From positions 124,001-188,000 of the forward strand of contig JACOEM010000009.1 in NCBI GenBank assembly GCA_024998565.1: a DNA stretch of 64,000 nt, given 5' to 3'. Origin of the DNA: Nitrospira sp. GTDB taxonomy: Bacteria; Nitrospirota; Nitrospiria; Nitrospirales; Nitrospiraceae. Of the stretch, positions 36,218 to 47,152 are shown in pieces. The first letter of the stretch is position 1. The number at the start of each line of letters is the position of its first letter. The position numbers were made by a program, and so were the translations under genes. The notes under the pieces were generated by a model. That model did not search any database and was not told the DNA's origin. It saw only the letters and a program-made list of their open reading frames with translations.

Positions 36218-36574
36218 ATGCCGCGTGTGAGTTTTCTTCATCCCCAGGGGCGGAGCGGTGAGGTCGAGTCAAATCTCACGCTGCTGGAAGCTGCCAAGAT
36301 GCTGGGGTTTGAACTGAATCACGATTGCGGCGGCAATGCGTCCTGTACCACGTGTCGCGTTGAAGTGCAGACGGGTGGGGACAATCTGTCGGAGATCGAT
36401 TTCGACGAACAGGACTTGTTGGATCGTGAAGCCTTGTCGGAGCCGTGGCATCGGCTAGGGTGTCAGGCAAGGGTATTAGGAGATGTGGTGGTGCGTGTGC
36501 CGGAAACCAAATGGGTGCAGCCCACATCCGCCTCATCAGGCGAAGTCGGAAAAAGAGGGACAGGACTTCCGTAA
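36218..36574 (+). CDS. [2Fe-2S] ferredoxin
   Basis: This is a 118-aa adrenodoxin/Isc-type ferredoxin. The cluster ligands are visible as DCGGNASCTTCRVE (Cys-x5-Cys-x2-Cys) and a distal Cys in RLGCQARV. It starts 12 bases after the nuoF-like gene and is followed by the ErpA-like gene, so the three form an iron-sulfur operon. The protein probably carries electrons to or from the NuoF-like diaphorase. Confidence 0.9.
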   Translation: MPRVSFLHPQGRSGEVESNLTLLEAAKMLGFELNHDCGGNASCTTCRVEVQTGGDNLSEIDFDEQDLLDREALSEPWHRLGCQARVLGDVVVRVPETKWVQPTSASSGEVGKRGTGLP

Positions 36575-36637
36575 GTTCCAGTGAGATGGTAGAGTAACGA
36601 AACGTGCCGAACACGTAGACCAGAAGGAGGACCAACG

Positions 36638-36958
36638 ATGGTAACGATTACGCAATTGGCCGAGCAGAAAATAAAAGAACTCATGACCGAGGAAAAAGAC
36701 GTGGTCGGTCTGCGGATCTATGTTCGCGGCGGAGGATGCCACGGGTATCAGTACGGCATGGCCTTCGAATCCAAAATGGCCGACGATGATACGGTCATTG
36801 AAAAAGGCGACGTGAAGGTCATCATGGATTCGCAAAGCGCACCGCTGCTTCAGGGCGCCGAAGTGGATTATGTCGACAGCTTGCAGGGGTCCGGATTCTC
36901 GATCAAGAATCCGCAAGCCAAGACGACCTGCGGGTGCGGCAGTTCTTTCAGTGCGTAA
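36638..36958 (+). CDS. ErpA/HesB-type iron-sulfur insertion protein
   Basis: This is a 106-aa A-type carrier. The three cysteines are present in GGGCHGYQYGM and TTCGCGSSF (the canonical Cys-x(n)-CGC arrangement), and ITQLAEQKIKELM opens the fold. Ribosome site AGAAGGAGG is strong. ErpA-like by length and lack of extra residues; IscA or SufA cannot be excluded by eye. Confidence 0.9.
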   Translation: MVTITQLAEQKIKELMTEEKDVVGLRIYVRGGGCHGYQYGMAFESKMADDDTVIEKGDVKVIMDSQSAPLLQGAEVDYVDSLQGSGFSIKNPQAKTTCGCGSSFSA

Positions 36959-37011
36959 GAGCCTTCCGGTTGTCCCCCAACCGGATTGCGAATGGTTCAT
37001 TGAGTAGCAGC

Positions 37012-37056
37012 AAGCCGGGAGTGGCTCCCTCTCTATCGTGGGGGCCCTCCCGGCTT
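37012..37056 (+). terminator. Hairpin after the ErpA-like gene
   Basis: AAGCCGGGAG pairs perfectly with CTCCCGGCTT over a 25-base loop, followed by GTTCGTTCT. The stem is strong but the tail is only moderately T-rich. Confidence 0.55.
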
Positions 37057-37091
37057 GTTCGTTCTGTCGATCTTTCTGGAGAGTTGTCTCG

Positions 37092-37541
37092 ATGTCTGAG
37101 GCCACCATCACCCGGCGCTATCGCTTCTGCGCTGCCCATCGGCTGCATACCGATCAGCTGTCGGCTGAGGAGAATTGGGCCACTTTCGGGAAGTGCAATA
37201 ATCCCAACGGACACGGCCACAACTATGTGGTGTTCGTGTCCGTCAGAGGTGACATCGATCCGGTCACGCATCAGGTGCTCGATGTGTCACGGCTTGATGC
37301 CGTGGTCGAACGGATCGTGGTGCAACGTTTCGATCATCAGGATTTGAATCTGGATCCTGAGTTCGCGACCCAGACCACGACCGGAGAGAATCTGGTGCTG
37401 CTCATTTGGGACTTGCTGGTGGATCAGCTTCCTGCGGGACGGTTAGTAAAGGTCGGAGTAATTGAAACGCGGGATAACTACTTCGAGTATTCCGGCTCCG
37501 TGGAGAGCATGCGGAGAGAAGAGGGAGTGAGGCATGGCTAA
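37092..37541 (+). CDS. queD: 6-carboxytetrahydropterin synthase / PTPS family protein
   Basis: This 149-aa protein uses the GTP cyclohydrolase product dihydroneopterin triphosphate in queuosine or pterin synthesis. Zinc ligands are in FCAAHRLH and NGHGHNY, and the catalytic Cys lies in [18 protein letters not shown] and TTGENLV match the family. It overlaps folE by 8 bases, so both enzymes acting on GTP-derived pterins are translated together. Start at 37092 gives the usual family N-terminus. Confidence 0.9.
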   Translation: MSEATITRRYRFCAAHRLHTDQLSAEENWATFGKCNNPNGHGHNYVVFVSVRGDIDPVTHQVLDVSRLDAVVERIVVQRFDHQDLNLDPEFATQTTTGENLVLLIWDLLVDQLPAGRLVKVGVIETRDNYFEYSGSVESMRREEGVRHG

Positions 37542-38169
37542 AGTGGTTTCTGGGTCCCGAGCCAGACGGTCGCGTGTCTCTGCGGCGCCGACCGACCAGG
37601 ATCCGATCGAAGGGCTGATGACGAATCTCTTGCTGGAATTGGGAGAGGACCCTGACCGTAACGGCCTCCTCAATACGCCGAAGCGGGTTGCGAAGGCCAT
37701 GCGCTTTATGACTCAAGGGTATCGGCAGGATATCGATCATCTGCTCAACGGGGCTCTGTTCCCGATCGAGTACGACGAAATGGTGATCGTGAAGGACATC
37801 GATTTCTTTAGCATGTGCGAACACCACCTGCTGCCGTTTTTTGGAAAGTGCCATGTTGGGTACTTGCCGAACAAGAAAGTCGTGGGGCTCAGCAAGATTC
37901 CCCGGGTGGTGGACGCGTTCAGCCGACGACTGCAGGTTCAGGAACGGCTGACGCTCCAGATCGCCGAAACACTGAAGAAAAAGCTGAATGCGCATGGTGT
38001 GGCGGTGGTGATGGAAGCGCGGCATCTCTGCATGATGATGCGGGGCGTCGAAAAACAGAACACCGTGGCCGTGAGCAGTTCCATGCTGGGCGTGTTTCGC
38101 ACACAACAACAGACCCGCGAAGAGTTCTTGAAGTTGATTCGAGGCAGCAGCGTCAGAGACGGAAACTAA
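37534..38169 (+). CDS. folE: GTP cyclohydrolase I (FolE)
   Basis: This 211-aa enzyme converts GTP to dihydroneopterin triphosphate for folate, queuosine and other pterins. Zinc ligands are CEHH in [13 protein letters not shown] and the late Cys in [32 protein letters not shown] is the conserved GTP-binding part. The gene overlaps queD by 8 bases and its stop overlaps the stop of the convergent hydrolase gene. Confidence 0.95.
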   Translation: MAKVVSGSRARRSRVSAAPTDQDPIEGLMTNLLLELGEDPDRNGLLNTPKRVAKAMRFMTQGYRQDIDHLLNGALFPIEYDEMVIVKDIDFFSMCEHHLLPFFGKCHVGYLPNKKVVGLSKIPRVVDAFSRRLQVQERLTLQIAETLKKKLNAHGVAVVMEARHLCMMMRGVEKQNTVAVSSSMLGVFRTQQQTREEFLKLIRGSSVRDGN

Positions 38170-38969
38170 TCGCCTTCCGCCCGTAGTTCCTCGACGAAGT
38201 TTCTCACCAGATCGTTAAAGACCTCAGGTTGTTCAAGATTACTCAAGTGCCCGGCGGCAGGGATCACCGCCAGCCGGGCACCGGGTATTCCTGTCGCCAT
38301 CACTTGCGCATCGGCGAGGGGTGTGGTGTGGTCTTCCTGGCCGACTACCACCAGAGTTGGGGAGGCGAGCGTGCGGAGATGGGCGACGGAATCGGGGCGA
38401 TCCGCCATGGCCATCAGATCGACGAGAATGCCGCTCACCGGCGTGTGCCGGATTGTGCGCCGGACGTAATCAACCAATTCAGGTTTCTGTTGCAGCGATG
38501 TTGCGCCCAGTAGTTTCGGGAGCATGATGTCCGCCACGGCGTCGGCCCCTTTCCCATAGGCAGTCTGAGCCAGATTGAAACGTCCCGTGCGTCCCTCCGG
38601 GCTATCCGCCTGCGCTCGAGTATCAGCCAGCACCAGTCCTTTCAGGCGGCTCCCGTATTTTCGGGAGAAGGCAAAGCTGATATATCCTCCCATCGACAGC
38701 CCGACCAGGACCGCTTGTGGAACGGCAAGGTGGTCGAGCAGTGCGCAGACATCGTCGGCGTACTGGTCGAGTGAAAAATTCCACAGCGGGGCATCCGACT
38801 CACCATGTCCGCGCAGATCCACGGCGATGGTCCTGAATTGTCGGGACAGCGCGGTCGTCTGCGGTGTCCACATCGAGCGATTCAGCGGGAACGCATGGAG
38901 GAAGACGAGAGGAAGTCCTGTGCCCCGGTCATCGTAGGCCAACCGAATGCCCTTCGTGTCGCAAAACAT
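38166..38969 (-). CDS. Alpha/beta hydrolase
   Basis: This 267-aa single-domain hydrolase has [14 protein letters not shown] (oxyanion-hole HxFP), nucleophile Ser in [11 protein letters not shown], and the catalytic His in [12 protein letters not shown] with an acidic residue in [11 protein letters not shown]. The family resembles 3-oxoadipate enol-lactonases and other esterases, so the substrate is unknown. Start at 38969 has AAAGGA about 7 bases upstream. Confidence 0.88.
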   Translation of the reverse strand: MFCDTKGIRLAYDDRGTGLPLVFLHAFPLNRSMWTPQTTALSRQFRTIAVDLRGHGESDAPLWNFSLDQYADDVCALLDHLAVPQAVLVGLSMGGYISFAFSRKYGSRLKGLVLADTRAQADSPEGRTGRFNLAQTAYGKGADAVADIMLPKLLGATSLQQKPELVDYVRRTIRHTPVSGILVDLMAMADRPDSVAHLRTLASPTLVVVGQEDHTTPLADAQVMATGIPGARLAVIPAAGHLSNLEQPEVFNDLVRNFVEELRAEGD

Positions 38970-39121
38970 GAGTTCATCCTTTGTGAAAAGCTGATGGGTG
39001 GGTGGTAGCATTGCCGCGCGCGGGAATCAAGGGGAGGGTCGACAGGTGGTGACGAGAGTCGTTTGCGATGATTCCCTTGCGACAGCTAGAATGGAAAAAG
39101 CTTTTCAGGCAAAGTACGACG

Positions 39122-40411
39122 ATGTCTTCCCATGATTCCACAGGAGATCTCTTCGCGCCGGCACAGACGGCCACCCGTTCGGGAAAAGTCCCGCTGGCCG
39201 AACGGATGCGTCCTCGAAGCTTCGATGACCTCGTCGGGCAGGATGAGGTGGTGGGGCCGGGGCGTCCGCTCAGAAATGCCATCGAACGGGATCAACTCTC
39301 CTCCGTTATTTTCTGGGGACCGCCGGGTTGCGGGAAAACCACGTTAGCCGGGCTGGTCGCACGGCACACCGAATCCCAGTTCGTGCCGTTTTCAGCCGTC
39401 ACCGGCGGCATTCCCGAGTTGCGGGAGATTATTAAGGCTGCGGAGCATCGTCGGGCGATAGGCCGGGCGACCACGCTGTTCGTCGACGAAATTCACCGGT
39501 TCAATAAAGCCCAGCAGGACGCCTTTTTGCCGCATGTCGAACGGGGGACGGTGGTGCTCATCGGCGCGACGACAGAAAATCCGTCCTTCGAACTGATCGC
39601 GCCCTTACTCTCTCGCTCCATCGTGGTGTTGTTGAAGCCGCTGTCAGAAGAGTCGCTCGGGTCCATTCTGGACCGTGCAGTGTCCGATAGAGAGCGGGGA
39701 CTCGGGTTGCTCCGGATCACGTTGCACCCCGCTGCCCGCGAGCGGCTGGTTGCCTTCGGCAACGGGGATGCCAGAAGCTTGTTGACGACGTTGGAGTTTG
39801 TAGCCGGCCAGGCGCCTGTCGGGCCGGATGGATCGCGGACGATCGATGAACAGGTGCTGGAGGCTGCGTTACTCAAAAAGGCGCTTCGTTACGACAAGTC
39901 GGGCGAGGAGCACTACAACCTGGTGTCGGCGTACATCAAGAGCCTGCGCGACTCGGACCCGGACGGCGCCCTCTATTGGCTGGCCCGTATGTTGGAAGGC
40001 GGGGAGAATCCTCGATTCATTGCCCGACGGATGGTGATTTTTGCGTCAGAAGATATCGGCAATGCCGATCCGATGGCCCTGGTGATGGCCAACGCGGTGG
40101 CCCAGGCAGTGGAGTTCGTCGGGCTGCCGGAGGCTCAAATCAATCTGGCGCACGGGACGACGTATCTGGCCTCGCGGCCCAAGGATAATGCCTCCTATGT
40201 GGGCCTGCAGGAGGCGGTGCGGGATGCGCGCCAACATGGCAATCTCGGTGTGCCGCTGCACCTGCGCAATGCCGTGACATCCCTTATGAAAGACATCGGA
40301 TACGGGAAGGGGTATCGGTATGTGCACGACGATCCAGCCGCCAAAACCGACCAGAATCACCTCCCGGAGCCGCTCCGTGGCACACGGTATTACCGCCCCA
40401 GACCCTCGTAA
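39122..40411 (+). CDS. rarA: Replication-associated recombination protein A (RarA/MgsA)
   Basis: This is a 429-aa AAA+ ATPase that acts at stalled replication forks. It shows LAERMRPRSFDDLVGQDEVVG, Walker A GPPGCGKTTLA, Walker B LFVDEIHRFNKAQQDA, sensor 1 IGATTENPSF and the RarA C-terminal region (EDIGNADPMALVMANA, LAHGTTYLASRPKDNASY). The start at 39122 is preferred because TSSHDST begins family-like; an upstream ATG at 39068 would add 18 residues and neither has a strong ribosome site. Confidence 0.95.
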   Translation: MSSHDSTGDLFAPAQTATRSGKVPLAERMRPRSFDDLVGQDEVVGPGRPLRNAIERDQLSSVIFWGPPGCGKTTLAGLVARHTESQFVPFSAVTGGIPELREIIKAAEHRRAIGRATTLFVDEIHRFNKAQQDAFLPHVERGTVVLIGATTENPSFELIAPLLSRSIVVLLKPLSEESLGSILDRAVSDRERGLGLLRITLHPAARERLVAFGNGDARSLLTTLEFVAGQAPVGPDGSRTIDEQVLEAALLKKALRYDKSGEEHYNLVSAYIKSLRDSDPDGALYWLARMLEGGENPRFIARRMVIFASEDIGNADPMALVMANAVAQAVEFVGLPEAQINLAHGTTYLASRPKDNASYVGLQEAVRDARQHGNLGVPLHLRNAVTSLMKDIGYGKGYRYVHDDPAAKTDQNHLPEPLRGTRYYRPRPS

Positions 40412-40473
40412 TTTGGTGAAGAAAGGGGCTGGACAAACCTGGGCAGACGGTTATACTTAGGGCCGAGGTCAGC

Positions 40474-40851
40474 ATGGCGCGTCAATCCAGTTCAGCGGAG
40501 AGTGTGAGCGAACGCCGGAAGTATGTCCGGGCGACGCTCGTCGGGTCGGCCCTGGTGTCGCCGCAAAGCGGTGCCAAGGGTTTTACGGCCGTGCTGAACA
40601 ACGTCAACAAGATCGGCGCCGGCCTTCATTCCAAAGAGACCCTGCCCATCGGCGCAAAGATTACCGTGTCGCTGGCCTTCCTGGACCCGGATCGCGTGGA
40701 ACAACAGGAGAAGCTGAACGCCACCGTGGCGTGGGCCAAACCGTGGGAGAAGGGAATATTGCTGGGGGTGGTGTGGGATGATCTGGTGACGAAAGAGAAG
40801 AACCGCTGGTTGTACTACTATCTTGAAGAGACGCTGAAGTCGACCGATTAA
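40474..40851 (+). CDS. PilZ-domain protein
   Basis: This 125-aa protein contains a PilZ-like fold: ERRKYVRATLVGSALVS offers an RxxxR-type c-di-GMP motif, and NKIGAGLHSKETLPIGAKI is the D/NxSxxG-like second motif (N-K-I-G-A-G here, so atypical). It would act as a small c-di-GMP effector. Its stop overlaps that of the convergent ABC-F gene. Confidence 0.75.
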   Translation: MARQSSSAESVSERRKYVRATLVGSALVSPQSGAKGFTAVLNNVNKIGAGLHSKETLPIGAKITVSLAFLDPDRVEQQEKLNATVAWAKPWEKGILLGVVWDDLVTKEKNRWLYYYLEETLKSTD

Positions 40852-42689
40852 CCGATTGCCGTCAGTTTGTCCCGCACGTCCTGCAATTCATCGGACAACG
40901 ATTCCCATCGCGCAGTGAGTCGCTCCAGTTCCTTTTTCCAACCTTCCTGCTCACGCTGCAATTCGCTCCATCGTCCATGTTCCTGGTAGAGGGCCGGGTC
41001 GGCCAGTTCCAGGTCACGCGCTTTCACTTTGGTTTCCATTGAGGCGATCTCGGACTCCGCGCGCGACACCTGCTTTTCAAGGCGCGCCTGCGTTTTGCTC
41101 AGATCCCGACGCTCTCCGCCCTGAGATTTCTGTTGCACCTGCGAAGCCATGGCCTTGGTGGGGCCGTCTGATTTGCCCGCTTGGGCGGCGGCGAGTTCCG
41201 CGCTGCTCTCCTTGATCGATTCGAACTCCTGCGCCTTCTTCCACAAAAAGTACTCATAGTCGCCGAGATAATTTTTCGCCTGGCCTTCATCCACTTCAAC
41301 AATCAGCGTGGCAACGCGCGTCAGAAACGTCGGATCGTGGGAGATGAAGATGATCGTTCCCGGAAAGTCCGTCAGGGCGTCGGTCAGCATGTCCACTGAG
41401 GCCGGGTCCAGGTGGTTGGTCGGTTCGTCGAGCAGCAATGTGTTTGCCGGCTCTACCAGCATGCGGGCTAAGGCCACGCGATTGCGCTCGCCGCCACTGA
41501 GGGCCTTGATCGGCTTTTTCTGGTCATCACCGGAGAATAGGAAGGCGCCGGCAATACCGCGAAGAAAGTTCGTTTCGGCCTGTGCGGAAACCTCGGCGAG
41601 GGACTCCAGAATTGTGTCGTCCGGGTCCAATGATTCCGCTTGATGTTGGGCAAAATAGTGAAGCGTGACTCCGTGCCCGACCTGCCGCGTGCCCTTTTCG
41701 AACGGCAGCACGCCGGCCAAGATTTTCAATAGCGTGCTTTTCCCGGCGCCATTCTCACCCACCAGCGCGATTCGTTGGCCCCGTTCCACGGTGAAGTCCA
41801 GCGACCGGTAAATCACCTTTTCGCCGTAGCTCTTCGCGACGCCTTTGAGTTCCAGCACGTGCCGGCCACTGGCCGAGGGCAGGGGAAACTTGAAGCGCAC
41901 GCGTTTGGTATCGCGTTGCCGCTCGATCAACTTCACCTTGTCCAACTGCTTGATACGCGACTGCACCTGCTTGGCTTTATTGGCCTGATAGCGAAAACGA
42001 TCGATGAAGTTCTGGACGCGGGCCACTTCTTTGCTCTGCCGGTTGGCGGCGGATTCGATCTGAGCGTCTCGAGCCGCCCGGAGCTCCTGGAACTTCGTAT
42101 AGTTGCCGCGGTATTCCTGAATGGTCCGATCGCGGAGTTCCCAGATGTGCGTAGCGATGCTGTCCAGAAATTTGGTGTCGTGCGAGATGACGAGGAGCGT
42201 GAGATTCGAGTCGAGGAGAAACCGCTCGAACCAGCGCTGGGTCGGTTTGTCCAAGTGGTTCGTGGGCTCGTCCAGCATGAGCACGTCGGGGTTCGAGAGC
42301 AGCAGGTGCGCGAGGGCGACGCGCATGCGGTATCCGCCGGACAGGTTCTCGATCGGTCGTGAAAAATCGGTCTCCGAAAAGCCCAGGCCGGCAAGGATTC
42401 GTTCGGCTTCATGCTCCGGATACAAATCGCGGTGGGTGGCATCCAACACGGTTTTTCCGACGATGGTTTCGAGTTCCTGCGGGAGGTAGCCGACACGGAG
42501 GCGCGGGCGTTTGCGGATACTTCCCTTATCGGGAGATTCCTCGCCCAGAATCATCCGGAAGAGCGTCGTTTTTCCAGCGCCGTTCGGGCCCACGAGGCCG
42601 ACACGGGCACCGGGACGCAGGTGTGCCGTGGCACCTTCGAGCAGCACTTTGGTAGCAAATTGTTTATGGACAGATTCAAGCTGCAGCAT
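40848..42689 (-). CDS. ABC-F family ATPase
   Basis: This is a 613-aa soluble protein with two ABC domains and no membrane helices. Walker A motifs are GPNGAGKTTLF and GENGAGKSTLL; signatures are LSGGYRMRVALA and LSGGERNRVALA; Walker B regions VLMLDEPTNHLD and TLLLDEPTNHLD. A linker with FIDRFRYQANKAKQVQSRIK lies between the domains and a charged coiled coil follows at the C-terminus (about 520-613), as in Uup/YheS. Such proteins act on ribosomes. The closest subtype cannot be fixed by eye. Confidence 0.93.
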   Translation of the reverse strand: MLQLESVHKQFATKVLLEGATAHLRPGARVGLVGPNGAGKTTLFRMILGEESPDKGSIRKRPRLRVGYLPQELETIVGKTVLDATHRDLYPEHEAERILAGLGFSETDFSRPIENLSGGYRMRVALAHLLLSNPDVLMLDEPTNHLDKPTQRWFERFLLDSNLTLLVISHDTKFLDSIATHIWELRDRTIQEYRGNYTKFQELRAARDAQIESAANRQSKEVARVQNFIDRFRYQANKAKQVQSRIKQLDKVKLIERQRDTKRVRFKFPLPSASGRHVLELKGVAKSYGEKVIYRSLDFTVERGQRIALVGENGAGKSTLLKILAGVLPFEKGTRQVGHGVTLHYFAQHQAESLDPDDTILESLAEVSAQAETNFLRGIAGAFLFSGDDQKKPIKALSGGERNRVALARMLVEPANTLLLDEPTNHLDPASVDMLTDALTDFPGTIIFISHDPTFLTRVATLIVEVDEGQAKNYLGDYEYFLWKKAQEFESIKESSAELAAAQAGKSDGPTKAMASQVQQKSQGGERRDLSKTQARLEKQVSRAESEIASMETKVKARDLELADPALYQEHGRWSELQREQEGWKKELERLTARWESLSDELQDVRDKLTAIG

Positions 42690-42796
42690 GGATCAGTAAG
42701 ACTCGGTGTAAGGGGTGAAACGTTCGGTGAGGTACCCGCTGGGGAGTGTCAGCGCCTCTGTGCGCACCGGCGGCCGGCCAAGCGTATGACTCGTAG

Positions 42797-44605
<1,809 letters not shown>

Positions 44606-44720
44606 GGCCCGAATTGTTCGTCGAACGCATCACTCGCCGTAGCGAACCATCACGTGTCAGTGGTATGATCCCCCTCCGTCCCGCGCCACGCGTGACGATG
44701 TGCCGTTGTTATGTTTTGGA

Positions 44721-44796
44721 GAGTCGGTAGCTCAGCTGGTAGAGCATCGCCCTTTTAAGGCGAGGGTCCTGGGTTCGAATCCCAGCCGACTCACCA
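44721..44796 (+). tRNA. tRNA-Lys (TTT), integration target of the following element
   Basis: The gene starts GAGTCGG, has the D arm TAGCTCAGCTGGTAGAGCA, anticodon loop CTTTTAA (anticodon TTT), T arm GGGTTCGAATCCC and acceptor CCGACTC with discriminator A and encoded CCA. A tyrosine integrase gene ends 15 bases after it, so its 3' part is the likely attachment core. Confidence 0.95.
44770..44796. other. Likely attL core in the tRNA-Lys 3' end
   Basis: The T arm and acceptor of tRNA-Lys are the usual crossover site of tRNA-targeting tyrosine integrases. The gene remains whole, so the element carries or restored the 3' end. No second copy of this segment was found by eye up to position 64000, so the extent of the core is inferred. 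Confidence 0.5.
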
Positions 44797-44811
44797 TATA
44801 AAGTCAACGAC

Positions 44812-45897
44812 TTACGAGACATTAACATCTCGAAAATCTTCAAAAACTGCTCCGTGTGCTAAATTTGTGCTAAACCGCTTCGGTTGGCACTCATCCAGCA
44901 CCTTCACACCCTCTCTCAGGCTTTCCGGCGAATGATGCGCATAGCGTTGCGTCATCAAATTCGTCTTATGCCCGAGCAGCCGTTGGACCTTGTAGAGATC
45001 CACCCCGCGCTGAACCAACCGCGTGGCGAAGGTATGTCGCATGTCGTGAAACCGAAAATCTGGAATTCCGGCCCGGTTGCGCGCCTCACAAAACTCCCGC
45101 ACCAGAAAACGTACTTGCAGGAGATTGCCGAGCGGAGTCTTGAATACTGGCCCACGTGACAGGCCGGTTGCAGCCTGTTTCGAAGCCAGGAGTTCATAGA
45201 CTTTGGTATTGAGAGGAATGGTCCGTCGTGTGCCGTTCTTGCTTTGCATCACGATCAAGGTGCCCCGAGAAAAATCCACGTCCTGCCATTGCAGGTTCAG
45301 GATCTCGCCTTGGCGCATGCCGGTATTCAGGGCAAAGACCATGATCTCTCGCAGCCACGGTGACGACGCGGCCATCAGCCGGTCTTCCTCCTCCGGCGTC
45401 AGCCAACGGTCCACTTCGTTCCTCACCTGTTCCATGGAGACCCGATGCATCGGGTTTTCCCTGCACCATTCCCATTCCCGCATGGCCAGGTTAAAGGCAT
45501 GCCGGACGAGCTGAAGTTCCTTATTGATGGTCGCTGGAGCGGCTCGTTCTATCCGCCGCTGGGCCTTGTACTGAGCCATCACCTTCGGCGTGATATGGGC
45601 TAGGATTCTATCTCCCAATACAGGGAGGAGATGTCCCAACGCGGCATGATCGCGCAAACGGCTTTTGGCCGCTTTCAGGGTGGCTCGTTCCGCGACGTAC
45701 CGCTCCATCATCTCCTTGAACGTGTGTTCCTGTTCCTCACGCCGCTCGAAAAACTGACCCTCGGCAATTTGGACCTTCACCTTGGCATAAATGGCTTCGG
45801 CCAATTGCTTCTTGCTTGTTCCCGTGCTTCGCCGGACTTGCCGGCCCTGATACATAAAACTCATCCACCATACGTCTTTACGCTTCGTGAGCCCCAT
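44812..45897 (-). CDS. Tyrosine recombinase / phage integrase
   Basis: This 361-aa integrase has an N-terminal Arm-type domain (WWMSFMYQGRQVRRSTGTSKKQ), a core-binding SAM-like region and the catalytic domain: Arg in NTGMRQGEILNL, HDMRHTFATRLV (His-x-x-Arg), LLGHK and the nucleophile Tyr in MTQRYAHHS. Start at 45897 has AAGGAGGAG 6 bases upstream. The gene points toward tRNA-Lys, the normal orientation for a tRNA-integrating element. The excisionase-like gene overlaps its 5' end by 20 bases. Confidence 0.95.
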   Translation of the reverse strand: MGLTKRKDVWWMSFMYQGRQVRRSTGTSKKQLAEAIYAKVKVQIAEGQFFERREEQEHTFKEMMERYVAERATLKAAKSRLRDHAALGHLLPVLGDRILAHITPKVMAQYKAQRRIERAAPATINKELQLVRHAFNLAMREWEWCRENPMHRVSMEQVRNEVDRWLTPEEEDRLMAASSPWLREIMVFALNTGMRQGEILNLQWQDVDFSRGTLIVMQSKNGTRRTIPLNTKVYELLASKQAATGLSRGPVFKTPLGNLLQVRFLVREFCEARNRAGIPDFRFHDMRHTFATRLVQRGVDLYKVQRLLGHKTNLMTQRYAHHSPESLREGVKVLDECQPKRFSTNLAHGAVFEDFRDVNVS

Positions 45898-46204
45898 CCT
45901 GCTCCTCCTTCCCGATGAGGCCTGATTTCGGTCTGGTTTCCCCGTGGCAGGGAGTATAGACCTCGCGTTTGGCGGCTTCAATGATCGCATCGACCGTTTG
46001 GAATTGGGGGCACCGGCCAAACGTCACTGGCTGATGGTGGCGGGGTGGTCCATCCAACCAAGCCCGGATGGCAGGGGTTTCGAACCGGATTAATCCGTTT
46101 AATCGACGGTAGGGAATCCTGTTCTGAGATACCCACAGATACAGCGTGGACTGCTTGACGTTAAGCCATCCGCATACCTCTTTGACGGTTAACAACGTTT
46201 GCAT
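45878..46204 (-). CDS. Excisionase-like HTH (MerR/AlpA-type) DNA-binding protein
   Basis: This 108-aa protein opens MQTLLTVKEVCGWLNVKQSTLYLWVSQNRIPYRRL, a helix-turn-helix of the 'helix_turn_helix_17'/excisionase type, then LIRFETPAIRAWL, the usual wing. The C-terminal half (PQFQTVDAIIEAAKREVYT) is unrelated to known parts. Its position directly before and overlapping the integrase gene supports a role in directing excision or controlling int expression. Confidence 0.85.
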   Translation of the reverse strand: MQTLLTVKEVCGWLNVKQSTLYLWVSQNRIPYRRLNGLIRFETPAIRAWLDGPPRHHQPVTFGRCPQFQTVDAIIEAAKREVYTPCHGETRPKSGLIGKEEQDGAHEA

Positions 46205-46410
46205 GGCTGGTTCCAATCGTGAAGAGTTCTTAAAATCCCGCGCACTCATCGGTCTGGTGTTTCATCGAACATTGATTCGGAACACGTTTCTAATTGGGTG
46301 CGACCCGTGGCCGGAGAGCAGCGGAGCAGGCCTTCCCGGTCCTCTCCGTGCCGGACTCCGTCCCTCCAGGCCTGCCCACTGCGAGAGCCCCGTGCCGCCT
46401 CCTTCGTTAC

Positions 46411-46440
46411 GCCCCACCCTTGGTTGGTGAAGGGTGGGGC
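46411..46440. other. 11-bp perfect hairpin near radC
   Basis: GCCCCACCCTT pairs perfectly with AAGGGTGGGGC around the loop GGTTGGTG. It lies 28 bases before the radC start, in the gap between radC (plus) and the excisionase/integrase unit (minus). No T tract follows either way. In a filamentous phage such a structure may be a packaging signal or replication hairpin; no proof here. The rest of 46205-46410 has no gene I can support. Confidence 0.55.
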
Positions 46441-46468
46441 TAGAACATACTTTCAGAAGGAGGCGGAC

Positions 46469-46972
46469 ATGTCCGTTGACAGTTCTCTCGGTTCCTCGAA
46501 CGGTGAACGGCCACTGAACCCGGTTCGGAAATACGGCATCCCTCGGTACCGTGTCACGCTCGTGCGTGAGGGCCGTGCCATTCCGGCGGCGGAATCGGTC
46601 CATACATCGGAAGGTGCTGCCGCGATCCTCCGGCCGTTGTTTGCCGGTCTGGACCGGGAACAATTCCTCATCTGTGGCCTGGACGCCAAACACAAGCTCA
46701 TCGGCATCAATGTCGTCTCGACTGGCTCTCTCAACTTGACGATTGTGCATCCTCGCGAAGTCTTTAAGCCGTTGATCCTCATGAATGCCGGTGCCTGGCT
46801 CTGTTCGCATAATCACCCGTCTGGCGATATCACGCCCAGTCCCGAAGATCGAGTCCTGACCAAGCGGCTGCGTGAGGCCGGAGAACTGTTCGGCATTACG
46901 CTTCTCGATCATCTCATCCTCGCCGAAGAACGCTATTACAGCTTCGCCGACCAAGGCTGGCCCGGCGCTTAG
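46469..46972 (+). CDS. RadC-type JAB-domain protein
   Basis: This 167-aa protein has the MPN/JAB metal site of RadC: HNHPSGDITPSPED with the distal Glu upstream, and GVxxxV-like LIGINVVSTGSLNLTIVHPREVFKPLIL. It lacks the helix-hairpin-helix N-terminus of chromosomal RadC, as is common in mobile elements. It is the only plus-strand gene in the phage module. Start at 46469 has AGAAGGAGG upstream. Its stop overlaps the stop of the convergent small coat-like gene. Its function in the element is unknown. Confidence 0.88.
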   Translation: MSVDSSLGSSNGERPLNPVRKYGIPRYRVTLVREGRAIPAAESVHTSEGAAAILRPLFAGLDREQFLICGLDAKHKLIGINVVSTGSLNLTIVHPREVFKPLILMNAGAWLCSHNHPSGDITPSPEDRVLTKRLREAGELFGITLLDHLILAEERYYSFADQGWPGA

Positions 46973-47097
46973 CGCAGCAACCGCAACACCCAGGCAGCGC
47001 CGGCCGCCACGAGCGCCAGCCCGATTGCTGCGGTTCCCCAGGCGACCAGGTCGACAGCCAGCGCATTGCCGATGGTTTGAATCTGTGACGCCGTCAT
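46969..47097 (-). CDS. Small coat-like membrane protein (42 aa)
   Basis: This 42-aa protein is predicted from the frame MTASQIQTIGNALAVD..., ending AAWVLRLLR. A short amphipathic N-terminus is followed by one long hydrophobic helix rich in Ala and Gly and a basic C-terminal tail, the layout of mature filamentous phage coat proteins, but without a signal peptide. GGGAGAGGGAG precedes the ATG. It lies downstream of the major coat gene and a terminator-like hairpin. It may be a second coat or tip protein. Confidence 0.65.
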   Translation of the reverse strand: MTASQIQTIGNALAVDLVAWGTAAIGLALVAAGAAWVLRLLR

Positions 47098-47152
47098 GCT
47101 CCCTCTCCCTTGTCATCACTTTCAGCATGTTCTCTTAGTTTGAAGGAAAGGA

